From positions 35,594,191-35,658,190 of the forward strand of contig NC_088302.1 in NCBI RefSeq assembly GCF_032854445.1: DNA of 64,000 nucleotides. Reading direction: 5' to 3'. The notes beneath the pieces are model-generated. The model was not told the DNA's origin and did not search any database. It was given only the letters and a program-made list of their open reading frames with translations. The translations under genes were made by a program, and so were the position numbers. Of this stretch, positions 1 to 13,800 are shown one piece after another. Numbering within the stretch: the stretch's first letter is position 1; the number at the start of each line of letters is the position of its first letter. The DNA comes from Liolophura sinensis (taxonomy: Eukaryota > Mollusca > Polyplacophora > Chitonida > Chitonidae).

Positions 1-417
1 GCCATGGGCAGAGATCTGTGGTATAGGATTTATTGTGACCTCTCCCCTGACTCTGACTTCTACCCTTGTCAGTCCTTTGCTTATACCTCAGGCCGACTCA
101 GCCAGGCGATTATGATTTGCCACCCACTGGTTTCTACATGCCTTTGTCATTAGTGAATTTGGCTTCTGCAAGAAACAGATACGCTCCTTGATGCACCAGC
201 CTAAATTGTGAAGAAACCTTTTCTTTAACGTGTTCCGAGTATTTTTCTCTCTCTTGTTACTTGGCAAGGAAACAAGTCAACAGGAGTTTATTTGTGGCAT
301 CCCATAATCCTTCAGTGCGTGCTCTCCAGAGTTTAGGGTAGACCTTGTTAGATAGTGCTGGGATGTTCTCTCCCTCAGAATTTTCACTGGGATTTTAGTT
401 AATTTGTTGACTTCATT
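1..417 (+). other. 5' flank / possible 5' UTR of the MTUS-like gene
   Basis: No coding exon is recognised here. A T-rich stretch ending in TTTTAG (about 393-398) just before the ATG at 418 could be a 3' splice site, so the first coding exon may be preceded by a non-coding exon outside the window. No TATA box or other core promoter element stands out. Confidence 0.3.
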
Positions 418-769
418 ATGAGTTACCGATCCTCCAGATATTCCAGCTACCCGTCTTCCAGGGATTATGGTACGACCAGTTACAGTAGTTACAGTTCCTC
501 AAGTTCTTCCAATTACCCCAGTCGATCAAGGGATTACAGCTCCTATGGAAGTTCCAGTGGCCAAAGGGATTACAGTTCATATGGTAGCTCCGGCAGGGAT
601 TATGGTATCTCATACAGTAATTCCAGTAATCAGAGAGATTATAACTTCCAAAGTACTCGCTCTAAGGATTACAGTTTGTACACTTGTGGAACTTCAAGAG
701 CCAGCTGGCCCCATAGCTCTGACTATAAAAGATCAGAACCCATTGTGAATGGGAATGAAGATACTTATG
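418..769 (+). CDS. MTUS-like exon 1: Ser/Tyr-rich low-complexity N-terminus
   Basis: The exon encodes residues 1-117 from the first ATG. It ends before GTAAGT at 770 with one base carried over (phase 1), which fits exon 2. The protein is built from imperfect repeats of the type RDYSSYGSS / RDYGISYSNSS, separated by Ser, Tyr, Gly and Arg. The composition is that of an intrinsically disordered, prion-like segment of FUS/EWS type. Its assignment to the MTUS-like gene rests on strand, order and splice phase across a 13-kb intron, with no intervening candidate exon; it has not been shown by homology. Confidence 0.7.
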
Positions 770-3700
770 GTAAGTTTTCACACCAAGCATCGAATGAAAT
801 TATAAACTATTGCTGGTGGAAATGACAAATATAAATATAGGTTAATACTTATAGGATTTGATTGTGTGTGATTCAATACAAATATAGTTAAAGTTGTAAA
901 AATGTACTAGACGTTTTTAAAATCCTAATAATGCTTGTAACAAAATTCTACATTCTCTTTTTTCCCAACTGCCAGTTACAGAGTACTCCTTTTTGCTGTG
1001 TTGCCTTCAAGCTTTATACAAGTAATTTCTATGTACTTATTTTTTTAATCTTCGGTGTTGACAACTACTTTACTTGATACCGAAACAGTGCTATCATTGT
1101 CCCACTAATGACGTGTTGATGAGTTAGCCTTTAATGTGTGAATTTTTCCAGGGTGTTGTGTTAAGTCTGTGGTTTTAGTGTCCTAATGACAAAGGAAACA
1201 GGCTCCTGGGTGGCCTTAATCCTGGCTAGCTGTTGAACAATTTACATATCAAAATAATTCAACGTTCAAGAGTGAAAAGGGTGGGAGTAGGTAGAATGAA
1301 CCAAACATAATAATTTTGTGGGTGAACAAAAGAGATAACCCTATGTATTACATATTTGTCAATAATGATAAAATCTGTCTAGATTTTGTATTTTAGTGTA
1401 TCGCATATATTAAATCAAATATTAAGCCCAGCATAGATGCAGACCAAGTTTTTATTTGTGCACAGTTTTATCTGGTGAAACTTTTTTTTTGTGGACGATA
1501 TACGATTTCTTGACAGTTTCCTTGTTTATAGCTGCGTGAAGACTGGGGTTAATGACTTTGTCCGTGCAGTAGATGATGTGGAGGGTCTTGTCTTACAGGC
1601 TACTGTCTACAAATCCTCCATCATGAGCAGTGGTTATGATAGCATCTCAGCAGCAACAGGTTGTCAAGGCCTCCCGGGCCCCTTTGCCTGCTTTCGTTGT
1701 TTTTAAACATCCCTATATCTGTTTGAGAAAGCTAAATATATACGACTGTAAATGAGAGGCTGTCTAATGGAGCCCACTAATGGGGAGCGAGGGAGGCAGC
1801 TTGTTCTCCCCCAAGTGTGAAAGAAAAGCCTAGGATGTTATGAAAGAAAACTTCCGAGTTGCGATAACTTACATGCATACTTGTGTTTAAACTGCCTGAT
1901 TTGTGTTGCTCATGGGGTAAATTCTAAACTCTGTAGTGGTGGGGTTCTTTGAGCATAAATTGACCAGTTGAATTACATTACCGACACTCTGGGGTGTTGC
2001 TTTTCCAAGCCAGGTATTTCATAGTGGATCCAAAACAAAATATGCAAGATTTGGAGCGCACGATACTTGTGGATAGTGTATAAGATGTCCATGTGTTTCC
2101 ACTATCTGTGCAGTGTTTTTGGTTTGATGTTTGCATGATATTTATGAAGTGAGACTTCGGAGCAATATATTTTATTATATGTCTATTTTGTTTTTCTGAT
2201 TAACCAGCCTTAAATCAGTAGGACAGGCACTGAAGTTGAATTCCTAGCCTACTTCACTATTTTGACAGTTTCATTTTTATGAAGTTTTGTCCTTTTGCAA
2301 CATTTAACTTCCATTATGACATTTCTTACACAGCTTTTATAAAGGCTTTTTCATTAAAAATACCTTGTGTATGTAGAATCTAATATTTTGTTCCATGAAC
2401 AGGTTTCATTAGTAATGTTTATGTATGTGTTTGATTAAAATCAGGTATCCCGAGGCAGGTTTAGCGTGTCCATGCTGGTTGTGCATCAGTATAATGTATG
2501 GACTCTCACAAAACTCATTACCAGTCAGGGGGGAGTCAGACCAGTACCTTGATTGGTCAATTACACGGTTATTACTGAAATTGTAGTCGTTAAGGCCTGG
2601 CATCTGAGCGTATTCTGTATCTACTTGCGTACACAGTGTCTCTTGTTTTAGTGAAACATGTTCATGTTTATAGGCGTATAAATACAGTGTCCCATACACA
2701 GCATTCAGAGACAGTTTCCTTTAAGGTGTATACAGTACCTTCAAAAACAATGCCTTTTTTCACAAGGAAAATTAGATAAATTTTGACAGCATCAGCTTAC
2801 TGAAAGTTTTGAAAACAAATGAAGAAAGAAGAAACAGTGTACACATATGTGTCAGTTGTTTCGAATTTTAGGATTTAGGATTCTGGAAAGTCCATACTTC
2901 TAGGTGAAGCAACTGAAGTTTACTGAAGTGTTGGAATACTTGCACCCTTTGGGCGTCTTTGACACTTGAACAATGCCTGGTATGAGATAAAGAGACAAAG
3001 CCAAAGAGAGGAGACACTGAAACCTGGTGTTAGCTGGCTGGCTCAGACAAAGTCTGGCAGTCATTGGGACCTCTTGCACCTCATCCAACATGTGTTTGTC
3101 ATTTGATAACATAGCCCATAAACTACAGTAACAGACTGGCTTCCTGGTTTCAGGGACAGGGAGAGCCTGATGCTGCATATAATCACCACAGTGTACACTT
3201 GATACAAGTGCTGTATTTGTGTATCTTCTCAATATGAATGATCTGATAAGTTATGTATCATACATCTGCCTGTAGAAGCTGGGTTAGTAGGCTAGTAGCT
3301 TTATATACATACATACCTATCTGTATACTATCCTACTGGGTTTCACCTGTTTAGGCTCTCAGTGATAAACAGATCCTTCCTTAGAAAAAAGCATACTTGT
3401 GTTTTCAGTGCCAGATAATCTTTGCTAAAAAAAAGGTTTGTCTTGAAATTTCCTTGGAGTATAGTGCATATCTCATCTACTTTGGGTCACTTTCATGAAA
3501 CTTTGCAAGTCCTATAATATATGGGAAAAGTTATGAAAGTTAGATATTAACAGTTTTTCACGAAGTGCACTTAGGCGTGCAAATTTAGAACATTGTTCTT
3601 AGATGTTCAGTGGAGTGTGAAAATTATATTTTAGTGTGATTGTATAGATGAAAAGTTTTTGTGGTGGCTTTCATGTACCTACCACAATTGCTCTTATGAA

Positions 3701-4796
3701 CACGGTTTATTGAACACTTTTCAACTAATCAAGTTCATGGTTGCACAATGGCTTGAGTTAAGTCATAGGATTGTTGGGATTGATTTTTGTCACTCCTCTT
3801 AATCCAGTCTGGGTGCTGTCAGCAATGTTGGATTTTGCGGCTGAGTCTCTTTACTCTTAAAGAGGCTATAGGACATACTCAAAATGGCAGTTTGTTCACA
3901 ATAACAGAATAGCTTGGTGGGGAAGGGGACTTGTCAACCACTGAGGTTGATTGTTTTTGGCCAGTTTATAAGAAAACATTCAAAGCATATTCGTTCTTGG
4001 TTTACAGAAATGTGGATGATTTCCTTGATGGTAGTTTAATCCTTTTCTCATACTTTCCACTTTACTTTATAATTGAAGAGCAGAACGGTTATTTTGGAGT
4101 AGTGGATATGGAATTTTGCTGGAGAAATCTTGAAGTAATTGTTTGTTCAGGATCTGTTTGTGAAAGTGGTATAGTTTATCTGTGAATAGCTTGACACTAA
4201 AAACACAAACAAACGCTTGGTTATCAAAGACCACACAACATGTGGAGACCATTGAGTGGAAGTATTAACTACGTGCACATGTGCTGTGGCTAAGCTGTCT
4301 CCACTTTGTACAGCACTTTAGGGAGACCTCATCTAAGGGACTTCTTGATGGTGCCCTTGAGAGAGTCCCTGTGCTGTGCTCCCCAGGGTATAAGGGCAGC
4401 CCTCATTGGAAGGCTCTGCCTAGGGTTGCAAGGGCATTATCATCTGTGACAAGTGTCAAACTGCATTGTTTATAAATAGAAACACAGAACAAATAATGCA
4501 ACCACATGAAATTTGTGGTTGACATTCTCTGTTGGCTGACCACAAGGACACAGTTGCCAGGATGTATGTTTACCATTATTTATGACCTGAAAGACCTTAT
4601 GGTTATTATTTGTTTGGTTGACATTTAGATTAAGATTGTGTGTAAAGCACATGTAGTCTGCTGTGTGGAGTAGCTAGTATGTGATTGTGAGAGTGAGCAA
4701 GGTTAGTTAGGCTTGCTCTGTAAAATAAGTGTGAAAATACATAATATGTATGCATACATTATTATCTAATCCCGCTGGAATTTCAGAAATTGTCAT

Positions 4797-4859
<63 letters not shown>

Positions 4860-7800
4860 AAAAATGAATGGGAATGAGACTCAAGGGTGAAGGATACACT
4901 GAATGACATCAGTGTAATGACCTTAAACAGTCTTCGTTAACATTCTCATATTGAGAGTACTTGTACAGTTAAGTGAGTGCTTATCAGTGCTGTCACTGCC
5001 TTGCGTTCAAAAAGCATGCTAACTTGTCCCTTGTCCCCTGAAATTGACCATAATTACAGAAAGTGATACTGTGCCTACCCTGTTATTTACCCTGGGTAGT
5101 GGTAGGTATTTCACTATTTGCTTATAGTCTCGTAGGTGAAATAAGATCAGGCTGGTGGTAAGCACCCAGGTGTGGTACACTGTTCATATCCTCTGTTATA
5201 TTTACCTGTCCAGTGGCATTAAAGTGTACAGGGGGAGTGGGAAATGGGGACGCTAAAGGGCAGGGATATTTTCTTCCTTTACCTCAATTCAGTGTTCATT
5301 ATGAAACTTTGAAGAGACGAAGCATCTGGCCGAAAGTTTATCCTTGTTGATGACTAGCTCTGTATTGTTAGTGTTGGTAGACTAGATTCTTCATATCACA
5401 GCTGTATCTGTTGCAGAAGTTTGCCACTACAGAGGGAAAAAAAAAAACAGTTGCTGAATAACTGGAGTCGCGTGCTGTCTTGTGTTGATATTTATGACAG
5501 CTTTTGTCAGTGTGGGATTGTCTGTCATTGAGATTTACCTGAATATCACCTGTGTAACCTGAGTGTCTTTTGCTGTGTTTTTGGGGTGTCAAGACAATGG
5601 ACTGATTATGTGAGAGATGACAATGTCTGGCATGTAGCCTCGGCTGGTATGTTCTTCATGGGCCACTGTCAGGCTATAGTGCTGACACAGATGAGAGATT
5701 TCGAAGTTCACAGCATCTCTATCACTACTTGCTTTGTTGAGCAGAAAAACTGAGGCAGATGCGGGCAAATTTTTCTGTGCGCCATACTTGGAAAACCTGT
5801 CCCAATTCACATCACAATCAAGCCTTTTTTCTCAGACGGATTTGTAAAAATTACGAGGCACGATATGCATGCAGACAAAAAATTCACTTTGTTAACGAAT
5901 TAGGTTAAGAGACTTGTGTCACAAATTACCTTCATCTAGTCTGTTCAGTGTTTGGTGAAAGCACATTTTCATTTGATGAAAGGAGATGTATTCCCTGTGG
6001 AGTGTTAGACAATGAATTTGCACACGTTTTTTTAAATAATCTTACATAACAGATTTTCCCAATGGCAAAGGAAGCCTGACTGTAATAAGAATTTCATTTA
6101 AAAAAACAGTTGGCATTTTTATGTCTAGACATCTACAAGAACAATAGGTTTCAGTAATGCTGCATGGATAATCTGGAGTGAGGCTGTAGCACTTCATTCT
6201 TTTATGTGTATATTACTGAACAGATGTTTACCACATGAGCATCTAAACAATGACAAATTCATACTACATGTAGTTCCACCTGTAAAAGTTGAATACGTGT
6301 TTGAGTTTGCTTATTATTGACCTCTCTTACAAAGTCAGTCTCACTTAGCACCTCTGGAGCACATGCTATTGGCCATTGTAAACCTGTGCATGTAATGCAG
6401 ACTTTGTAGGCATGACCTGATTAAAAATGCAATGCATAAATAATGACTATTTAGTGTAGTTCGTGGAGGATAATTAACAACTAACTGAATATGTGAGTTG
6501 TAGTGTTTAGAGGCCACGGATAAATAATTGTGACTGCCCAGTTGATATTAACTGTCAGACAGTAGTGACCGAGCAGCATGCATAAACTGAAGTGTAAACG
6601 GTCAACCTTACAAATGATCTTACTGACATGCCGCTGTGGACATCCATCCATTAGGAGGAAGCTTAATCGATTGGTTCTCTATGGTAAGTCATGGTTACAA
6701 GATTATCATCACTTTTTTGTATCATGCTGTCATCGGAAAATACATGTAACTCTAGTTGGTGTGTTGGTCAGTTGTAAGGTGCCCTGCAGATCACTGGAGG
6801 CTACATTCCCTCCATACACTATCCGCTGTGTTCAGTAGCCAAGGAAATCAAATCTTGGCTGTTATAAATTGTCCAACACTTGACGACAACCTCTTTTGTC
6901 CATTTGTGGTAGCTTTAATGAAGACATAATCAGCATTTGATTAATCACCTCCATCAGTACATAAGCAGGCAGGATTTAATGTTCTTGCCTTGTAGTGCGT
7001 TGAGGTTGCCTATACACTGCAGTGATTGTGTGTAAGGAAGGATTGCACAATACGACTACCTAAAATTCGACCACAAAAGAACATTTTTGGAAGCAAGTTA
7101 ATGTCCTGACATATTATTACTGGTACTAAAAGTTACATTTTCCAGTAGGAAATCATCCTACCTTCCAATCGCCTCTCAAAGCACATTTCTAAAATCAATA
7201 GAACTCCCAGAATCTGGAAAAATGAGCAACTTAGTCATGGATGAAAGTTTAGGTAATTTAGGGTAAATCTGGTGCTCTGGAGGGAAGCTGTTAGGTGTGT
7301 ATAAAATAAAGTCGCTGGCAGTAAGACACCACTTTAAATCATCTGTATTAAATGGTAATATTTTACATTATGTGCATTAAACCCTAAAAGCCAATATAGT
7401 CCAGTGAAATATGATACAGGTGCTGAGCCCTTGGCAGTGGGTGCTTGACCTTTGAGCTCAGAAGACACCATCCCTTTGTGATGGTGATATTCACTGTGTT
7501 GAAGGGGTGTTAATATATCCGCTTGCCTCAATACACTAATTGGGTTACAAGTGGTTTGTGGAGAGCAGGTCTTGACTGAAGTGGAATTTAAATGTATGGC
7601 ATTGAAATGGCTGTTAGTGGTTTCCTGTGGGGTTTACTGCTGTACTTGGACTGGTCTTGGTGGTTTCATGTGGAGATTGCTGGTGTGCTTGGGCTGGTCT
7701 TCTTGGGAGGCTTCTATTGAAAAGCCCAGTTAACTGAAGAATTCTGACCTGCTGTCAGTCAGGTGGACTACAAGGCTATGATAGGTCCAGTGAACTTCTC

Positions 7801-10800
7801 CATGTCAGCAAATTATCAGTTGACCAGTTATCTTGGCCATGTGTTTGTTATATTAGCCGGTTCTGGTTTTGGATTGGTACACCCATACATCAGTTTAAGT
7901 GGAACAGATACATGAACAAGTGCCAGAACACCTAGGTGTTCTGTGATAGAATTTCCTTATTTTGAATGTTCCTATCTCTCCTTAAAGAGGTGATAACTAG
8001 GTCCTGGCTAAATAAGCTATAGCATCTCCCCAAAGCAGAAAAAGGTTGCTTGGTTTTAGAGTTAAAAAGGCATGGGGAAAGGTTTTTGTTGATGTTGGAA
8101 GCATGCCTTTAGTGCACTACTTGTATACAGTACACAAAGTGGGTTTGTCCCAAGAGCTACAAGGACAACTACGTGTGTGGATGATTTTGTCTCGAATAGA
8201 ATCATGTGCATATTGTGTAAATATCTACATTCTGATCTATGATAAAACAATTTACATTCATGCCTTGTGTCTTTGATTATGTGTATATTACAATGACTGA
8301 ATCATTGTTTTGCTGTCTGTTTGATTTCTTTTTAATTTATTCACTACTGGGGTAGTTAATTTCTTTTGTGACACGATCTAAATACACATGTATAAAAGTT
8401 GGCTGGAGTAAGACTGAAAAGATGTGAAACTTTCACACCAGAGTCATTACAGACAAGGGGACAACATCATATGTTGTACTGCAATTTACTCAGGGTTTAC
8501 TAATATCTGTAGCACTTGTTTTTGCTCCTCCCCCTCCCTTCACCCCACCACTGCCACCTCTAGTCTCAATACAACCCTCCTAAACATGTGTACATGTAAA
8601 CATGGGAATTCAATCAGCCATTGCTGCAGGTACAAATAAGAATGGCAGCTACTCCAGGGGAGATCAGCATTCCCCTCTGCTAGAATTCCAGGTATTTTGT
8701 GTTAGTGTTCCAGGAGCAGCATGCACGTGTGTGGAGCCCACACCCCCAAATGGTTAAACACACCACCACAACAATGGGCAGAGAGTGAAGCTGACATATT
8801 GTACAGCTTCCGCTAGTTGATTTGTATTCGGTCTGTAATATTAGTATAGAATATGATGTATTTCAGGCTTCACAGGTGATTCTCTTTGTTCTGTTGTTTA
8901 TAAATAGGAGTTCTATTACTGCAACAATTAAAACATTGCATTTACTGAAATTTTGTTTCAAAATGTTCAAACTTCAAACAATTTTCCCTCAGTTTTTGAA
9001 ATTCCTAACATATTTTAATAGTTTTTGAAAAGTCTTCTTTGATATTTGCATTTCCCATGCCATGTACATTGAGGTACATGTGTTCTTGAATTTTCCAGAT
9101 GTGTATTTGTCCTGTGGTACAGTACAGGTACCTTACCTTTACGATCAGCGGACATAGAAAGGTCAATGCCATCATTGTTTACATGCTACTTTGTTTTCAT
9201 CCCATACCTCACCTATATTTGTCGTGATGATGGCTTTTCATCTTGCCCTAACATTTCACAGGTACATGTGATATATCTGGTCTATATAACACATCTAGAT
9301 GTTTCTCTATCACTTGCCAATATTATTGGTAACCAAGGGAATATATTTGTGTTTCTTGGCTTCATCCCAGGTCTTAGCTCCAGCGAGTTTGTCAGTTAGG
9401 TACATATGTAACCTGGCTCAATAGGCCAATGTGGGAAAACAATGAAAGGAAGCAGGGTATAGTACTGCAGGTAACCTGATATCACCTTTCCCCAAGCCTT
9501 TGTCAATAAACATTTTTCTACAAGATTGTTAGCCTACTTTTAAGCAGAAATTTGTGTAAAGGCTGTATTTAACTGCAATTTTTGACATATTTTTTATTTT
9601 GGCATCAAAGTTTTAAGGGTTCCAAATTTGAGAATCTCTTTCTAAGCTGACTAAAAGTTAAAAGCGAAGCATGTAACGCAAACATTGTATATATGTTACA
9701 TGCATGATCCTGTGAAATATCGAACTCTGTGTTTGTATAGTTTATGTTTCCCATTGTTCCTCTTGTCTTTTTGGATAAATGTTTGAATTACATGTGGGTA
9801 TGGCTGTAGTGTTTAAGGAGGTATCAGATAATCTTAGGTCAACAAACCAGAAAACCCTTTCACATGGATGTGTACAATACATATCAGTGTGTACCAACAT
9901 TTGAATGTTATCCAAGGTTGAACTTATATCAGATGTCAAGAGCAGCTCCCTGTCTGTCCAAAAAGCATAGATGCCCTTCACATCTGTCTTCTTTAAACAA
10001 TCTGACACAACTGTTTATACAGAAAATTAACTCATACATTCTAGTTTAATAGACAATGTTCATTTTGACTAAATATTTCAGCTTTTTATTTTCCATCACC
10101 ATTTACCCCTGATTGTGAATTTACACAGAATTGAAATCAGACTGTCTCATTTCAAACTTTCTCCTTTTTTCCACTTCTCCCCCATGTTAAATTTGTCAGA
10201 AAAGGGCGTCTCAAAAACACTAACAATGGCCGAACACATGTAAGATGCTGAAATGATGCTTTCATTTTACTGGTGTACTTTACTTGTATATTCTATGAAA
10301 CTTATCACTCTACTTGCGTATGATGTGAAATGCATCAGTGGATCTTCTGTACATTATATCGTATCCACTACTGGTAGGACATTTATAAAGTCAGATGTAT
10401 GTATTAATTCCCTCTAGTCTTGGTAGCATTTGCTACCCAGGCCAGAAGCTTTACCTACTACGTTCTTGGTTGTTGTCTCTCTGTAGGTAAAGCCAGTGCG
10501 CTTGCACTCCTTTTTATGTCTTTGTAGGTTCATAATTGATTACGAAAACGCACGCATAGGCTAGACATCAGACATTCCTCACCAGCTGACATTTACCACC
10601 CATCTTCCCAGAGGCGTCCTTCTCTTAAGGTTGGAGGTTCAAATCTGGCTGTAGTTAGCTGGCCTTATTGTTGATATGGGGATTTGTTTGTTGTTTCTAT
10701 ATAAGGTAGTCGATAGCCTTGAGGCCATATAGGCTTGCCAAACATTTCGATGTGAAAATAGACAATTTCTTTTTGGTACCTGTTACAAAGCTGTCCCTCA

Positions 10801-13800
10801 CTCCTAATACAGAAAATAATTAGTGAAATTTTAGAGGAGTAATTACATGTATGTGGTATGCTGAATAATACATTTAGTGTGTATATATATATATATATAT
10901 GTGAGGTTGCCGAGCTTTGTGTGTGAGCAACACAAGTCATATAATAAACAAAGCACTTAGCATATGAGCTTATTAACTGTTTGATGTATGATTTCATTTG
11001 CACATCATTATACAGTCTTAAGGCAACCAGTATCCTGTCCACTCACCACCAACCATGTGAGATATACAAGTGGATTTGCCTGCATGTTATATACAGTAGA
11101 TCAGCTTGTTGTAGTGGTTGGTATGTGTAGAGCCCAGTACTTGACAGGTCAGTGCTTGTGCAAATTGTCCATACAAGAGGATTGCCTTACCCTTCACCTA
11201 AGCCTTTGCTGTCCTGCTTTTGTGATAGAGTAGACCGTCATAGATTATAACATTGGTTCGTTCTGCCTCGCTGGCTCAAAAGGTATGGCAGGGATTGGTG
11301 AATAAGCTGAAATTATTGGATGTAACCTAGAGCTTGATACTTTCGGTTTCTTGCAAGAAGTTGAGAGTTTGGCAATGGATGTTGTATTCTGGTAAATGTA
11401 CCATTAAATGTACACATATGACCTTTTGGCTAAAGGCCAGATGTGAACCAGGCAATATGGAGGCACAGAGAACAAGAAACACCTTATTTTGTGCCCCATA
11501 CCAAGGAATATTATTCCGAAATGGCCTTGGCGTTTTGCTTGAGATGGTGGTGGCCTGGATTAGCCAGTGTCTATGTTCGTTTACCTCAGTCCTGCTGATG
11601 TACTGTCACACTGTTGGGGATTTGTTTGCCTCGATGACTAAGTGGGGGATTACAGGTATTAACACCTGTGGACAGGAGGTGAACTGTAATCAATGTACAG
11701 GTAAGACTTCTATACGGTCTCTAGGAACAATTTATGGAAATTAGATTGGAATATCATGCCATTTGTTGTTGAAACTAGCAGTTGAAAGTTTCCATAGGTT
11801 GTATGTTACTGCCTAAATTGGCTATTAGTTCACTTCAGTTGAATTTGACTTTACAGCAAGCTGTTACATGATCAGTTATAGGTCACATTAATGCAGCACA
11901 CTGTTAACTCTGTTGCACGCATGATCCACTCACAGAAAGTGATTATTTCTTGATCTTTTGTTGATAGGTGATAGAAAATGACGTGGCGATATGTCGGGTT
12001 AATGAATGTGTTGCAGGTGCAACAAATGTGGTGGTTCTTTGCACTACGGCATATTTGCATCACCTCTGTCGTGACCTCAGAATTAGAGTCACTGTGCCTG
12101 GGTAGTTGATAAGGACAGAGGCGTGAATCTTTATAAAGGCAGTAGTGGTGCGGGATCAGTCATGCATGACCAGATCAGCTGTCACACTTCTGAGGTATGC
12201 CGATCATTAGCAGGTGTAACATGAGTTAGCGGAGAGCTGGTCGCAGGTATTCCCAGTCTGATCATGAAGAACCAGATCACAGCCCGGGGTGCCTGCTTAC
12301 AAGGCTACAACCTCCTCGCAAACAAATCGGTCATCCATTAGTGGCCTGTTAACTATGCCATGTAACAGCTTTTCTTATGTGCTCTAGTTCTTCTGGACAC
12401 GAGACCTATTAGGACATGTGTGCAGTCTCTCCAGTCAACATGACTATTGTTTTAAATAAATGACATTGACTTGTCGATCTCTCTAATTTTCTATCTCAAA
12501 TTAGAGTAAAACAAATTCAACAAATTGGGATTTACTTTTCAGGTGAAATTTATCTCGTATTTTGTGCTTAAACATATTTGTGTGTCAAAAAGAGGAAAAT
12601 TTATAAAATTATATATATATAAAATAATTATAATATTGTTTTATTATATCTGTTTGTATAAGATGATAGGAAAGGTTTGAGTCTGGGTATTGATTAAGGT
12701 ACATGTATGGCACGCTGTCAGGTCCATGACTTCTCGCATACTTGTATATCACAGTTTTTCTTTGCTTGTCCATCAAACATGTGGGTGTGTTTTTATGAAT
12801 ATAGTAAACCAGCTGGCTTTCAGCACATATACATTCAATGCACATGTGCCCCTTTAAGAAGTACCAACTCAAGCACAATGTACATATACAAGTATACATT
12901 CATTTCCTTTTATGTGCTATGTCATATTTATTATTGTGATGATATGGCAATCTCACTTGTTGTTTTGATGTACATAAAAGAATTCAAACATTTCTTTAAA
13001 TTCTATTGTATATATTTGGGGTGATATTTTATCACTTCGTCTTGAGTTCTGTAGAGAATAATGGCACAGATCTTTAAATAACCTTACCCATTCTTTACCC
13101 AACTTTCATGAGCAGAATTCATATGACCTGGAGCGATATCATTAATGCTAATTGGCTAATTCCCTTGTTATCCCTGCTAATTAATTACTTGCTTCAGTCA
13201 GTAATTGCATACTGTGTACCAGAACAGTTGTGGTCGTTACCTGCAAAGTAAATACTTGTGTAAGAAGAAATCATACATTACATCTTGCTCATTTATTTAT
13301 TTTTTACTGTCAACATAAATGATAATATCCTGATTTCATATTTATTGTCTGATTTGTTGATGTTGTATTTTTGTTTGTTTATCTTGCAAGCATGTGATTA
13401 CTGCGTGACTTGTCATAATAGTATATCATAGTATGTTGTAAGAACGGTGAACTATGGTGAACTGGGGTAAAGAAATTAATAGAAATTAAAATCTTCATAT
13501 GGGTAATATATACCTGTACCTAATGTTTTTATTATTTACCATATTAGTAGATTTTTTTCTCATTTTCTTTCAGGCAACCATGAAATGACATAAAATATTT
13601 ATATTGTAATTTGAATAATGATGTTGAAAGTATTGTTTTGCCTAATGAACATTAGATCCAGTGACAGTTTGATCCTAAATGAAGATAGTAACATGTTTCT
13701 AACAGGTTTTAGAGGAATTTCTCCTTCTGTCAGCAAAATTGTGCAGAAAACAGATTTTATTTGGCTAACAAGTGATTAAATGACAAAATTTTGATAGATG

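Noticed and set aside
11334-11744. 136-codon plus-strand frame in intron 1
   Set aside because: No recognisable domain, Cys/Trp-rich composition typical of random frames, and no splice support.
13571-13600. Acceptor-like TTTCTTTCAG before an ATG-containing stretch
   Set aside because: In the phase carried from exon 1 it meets a stop within seven codons.
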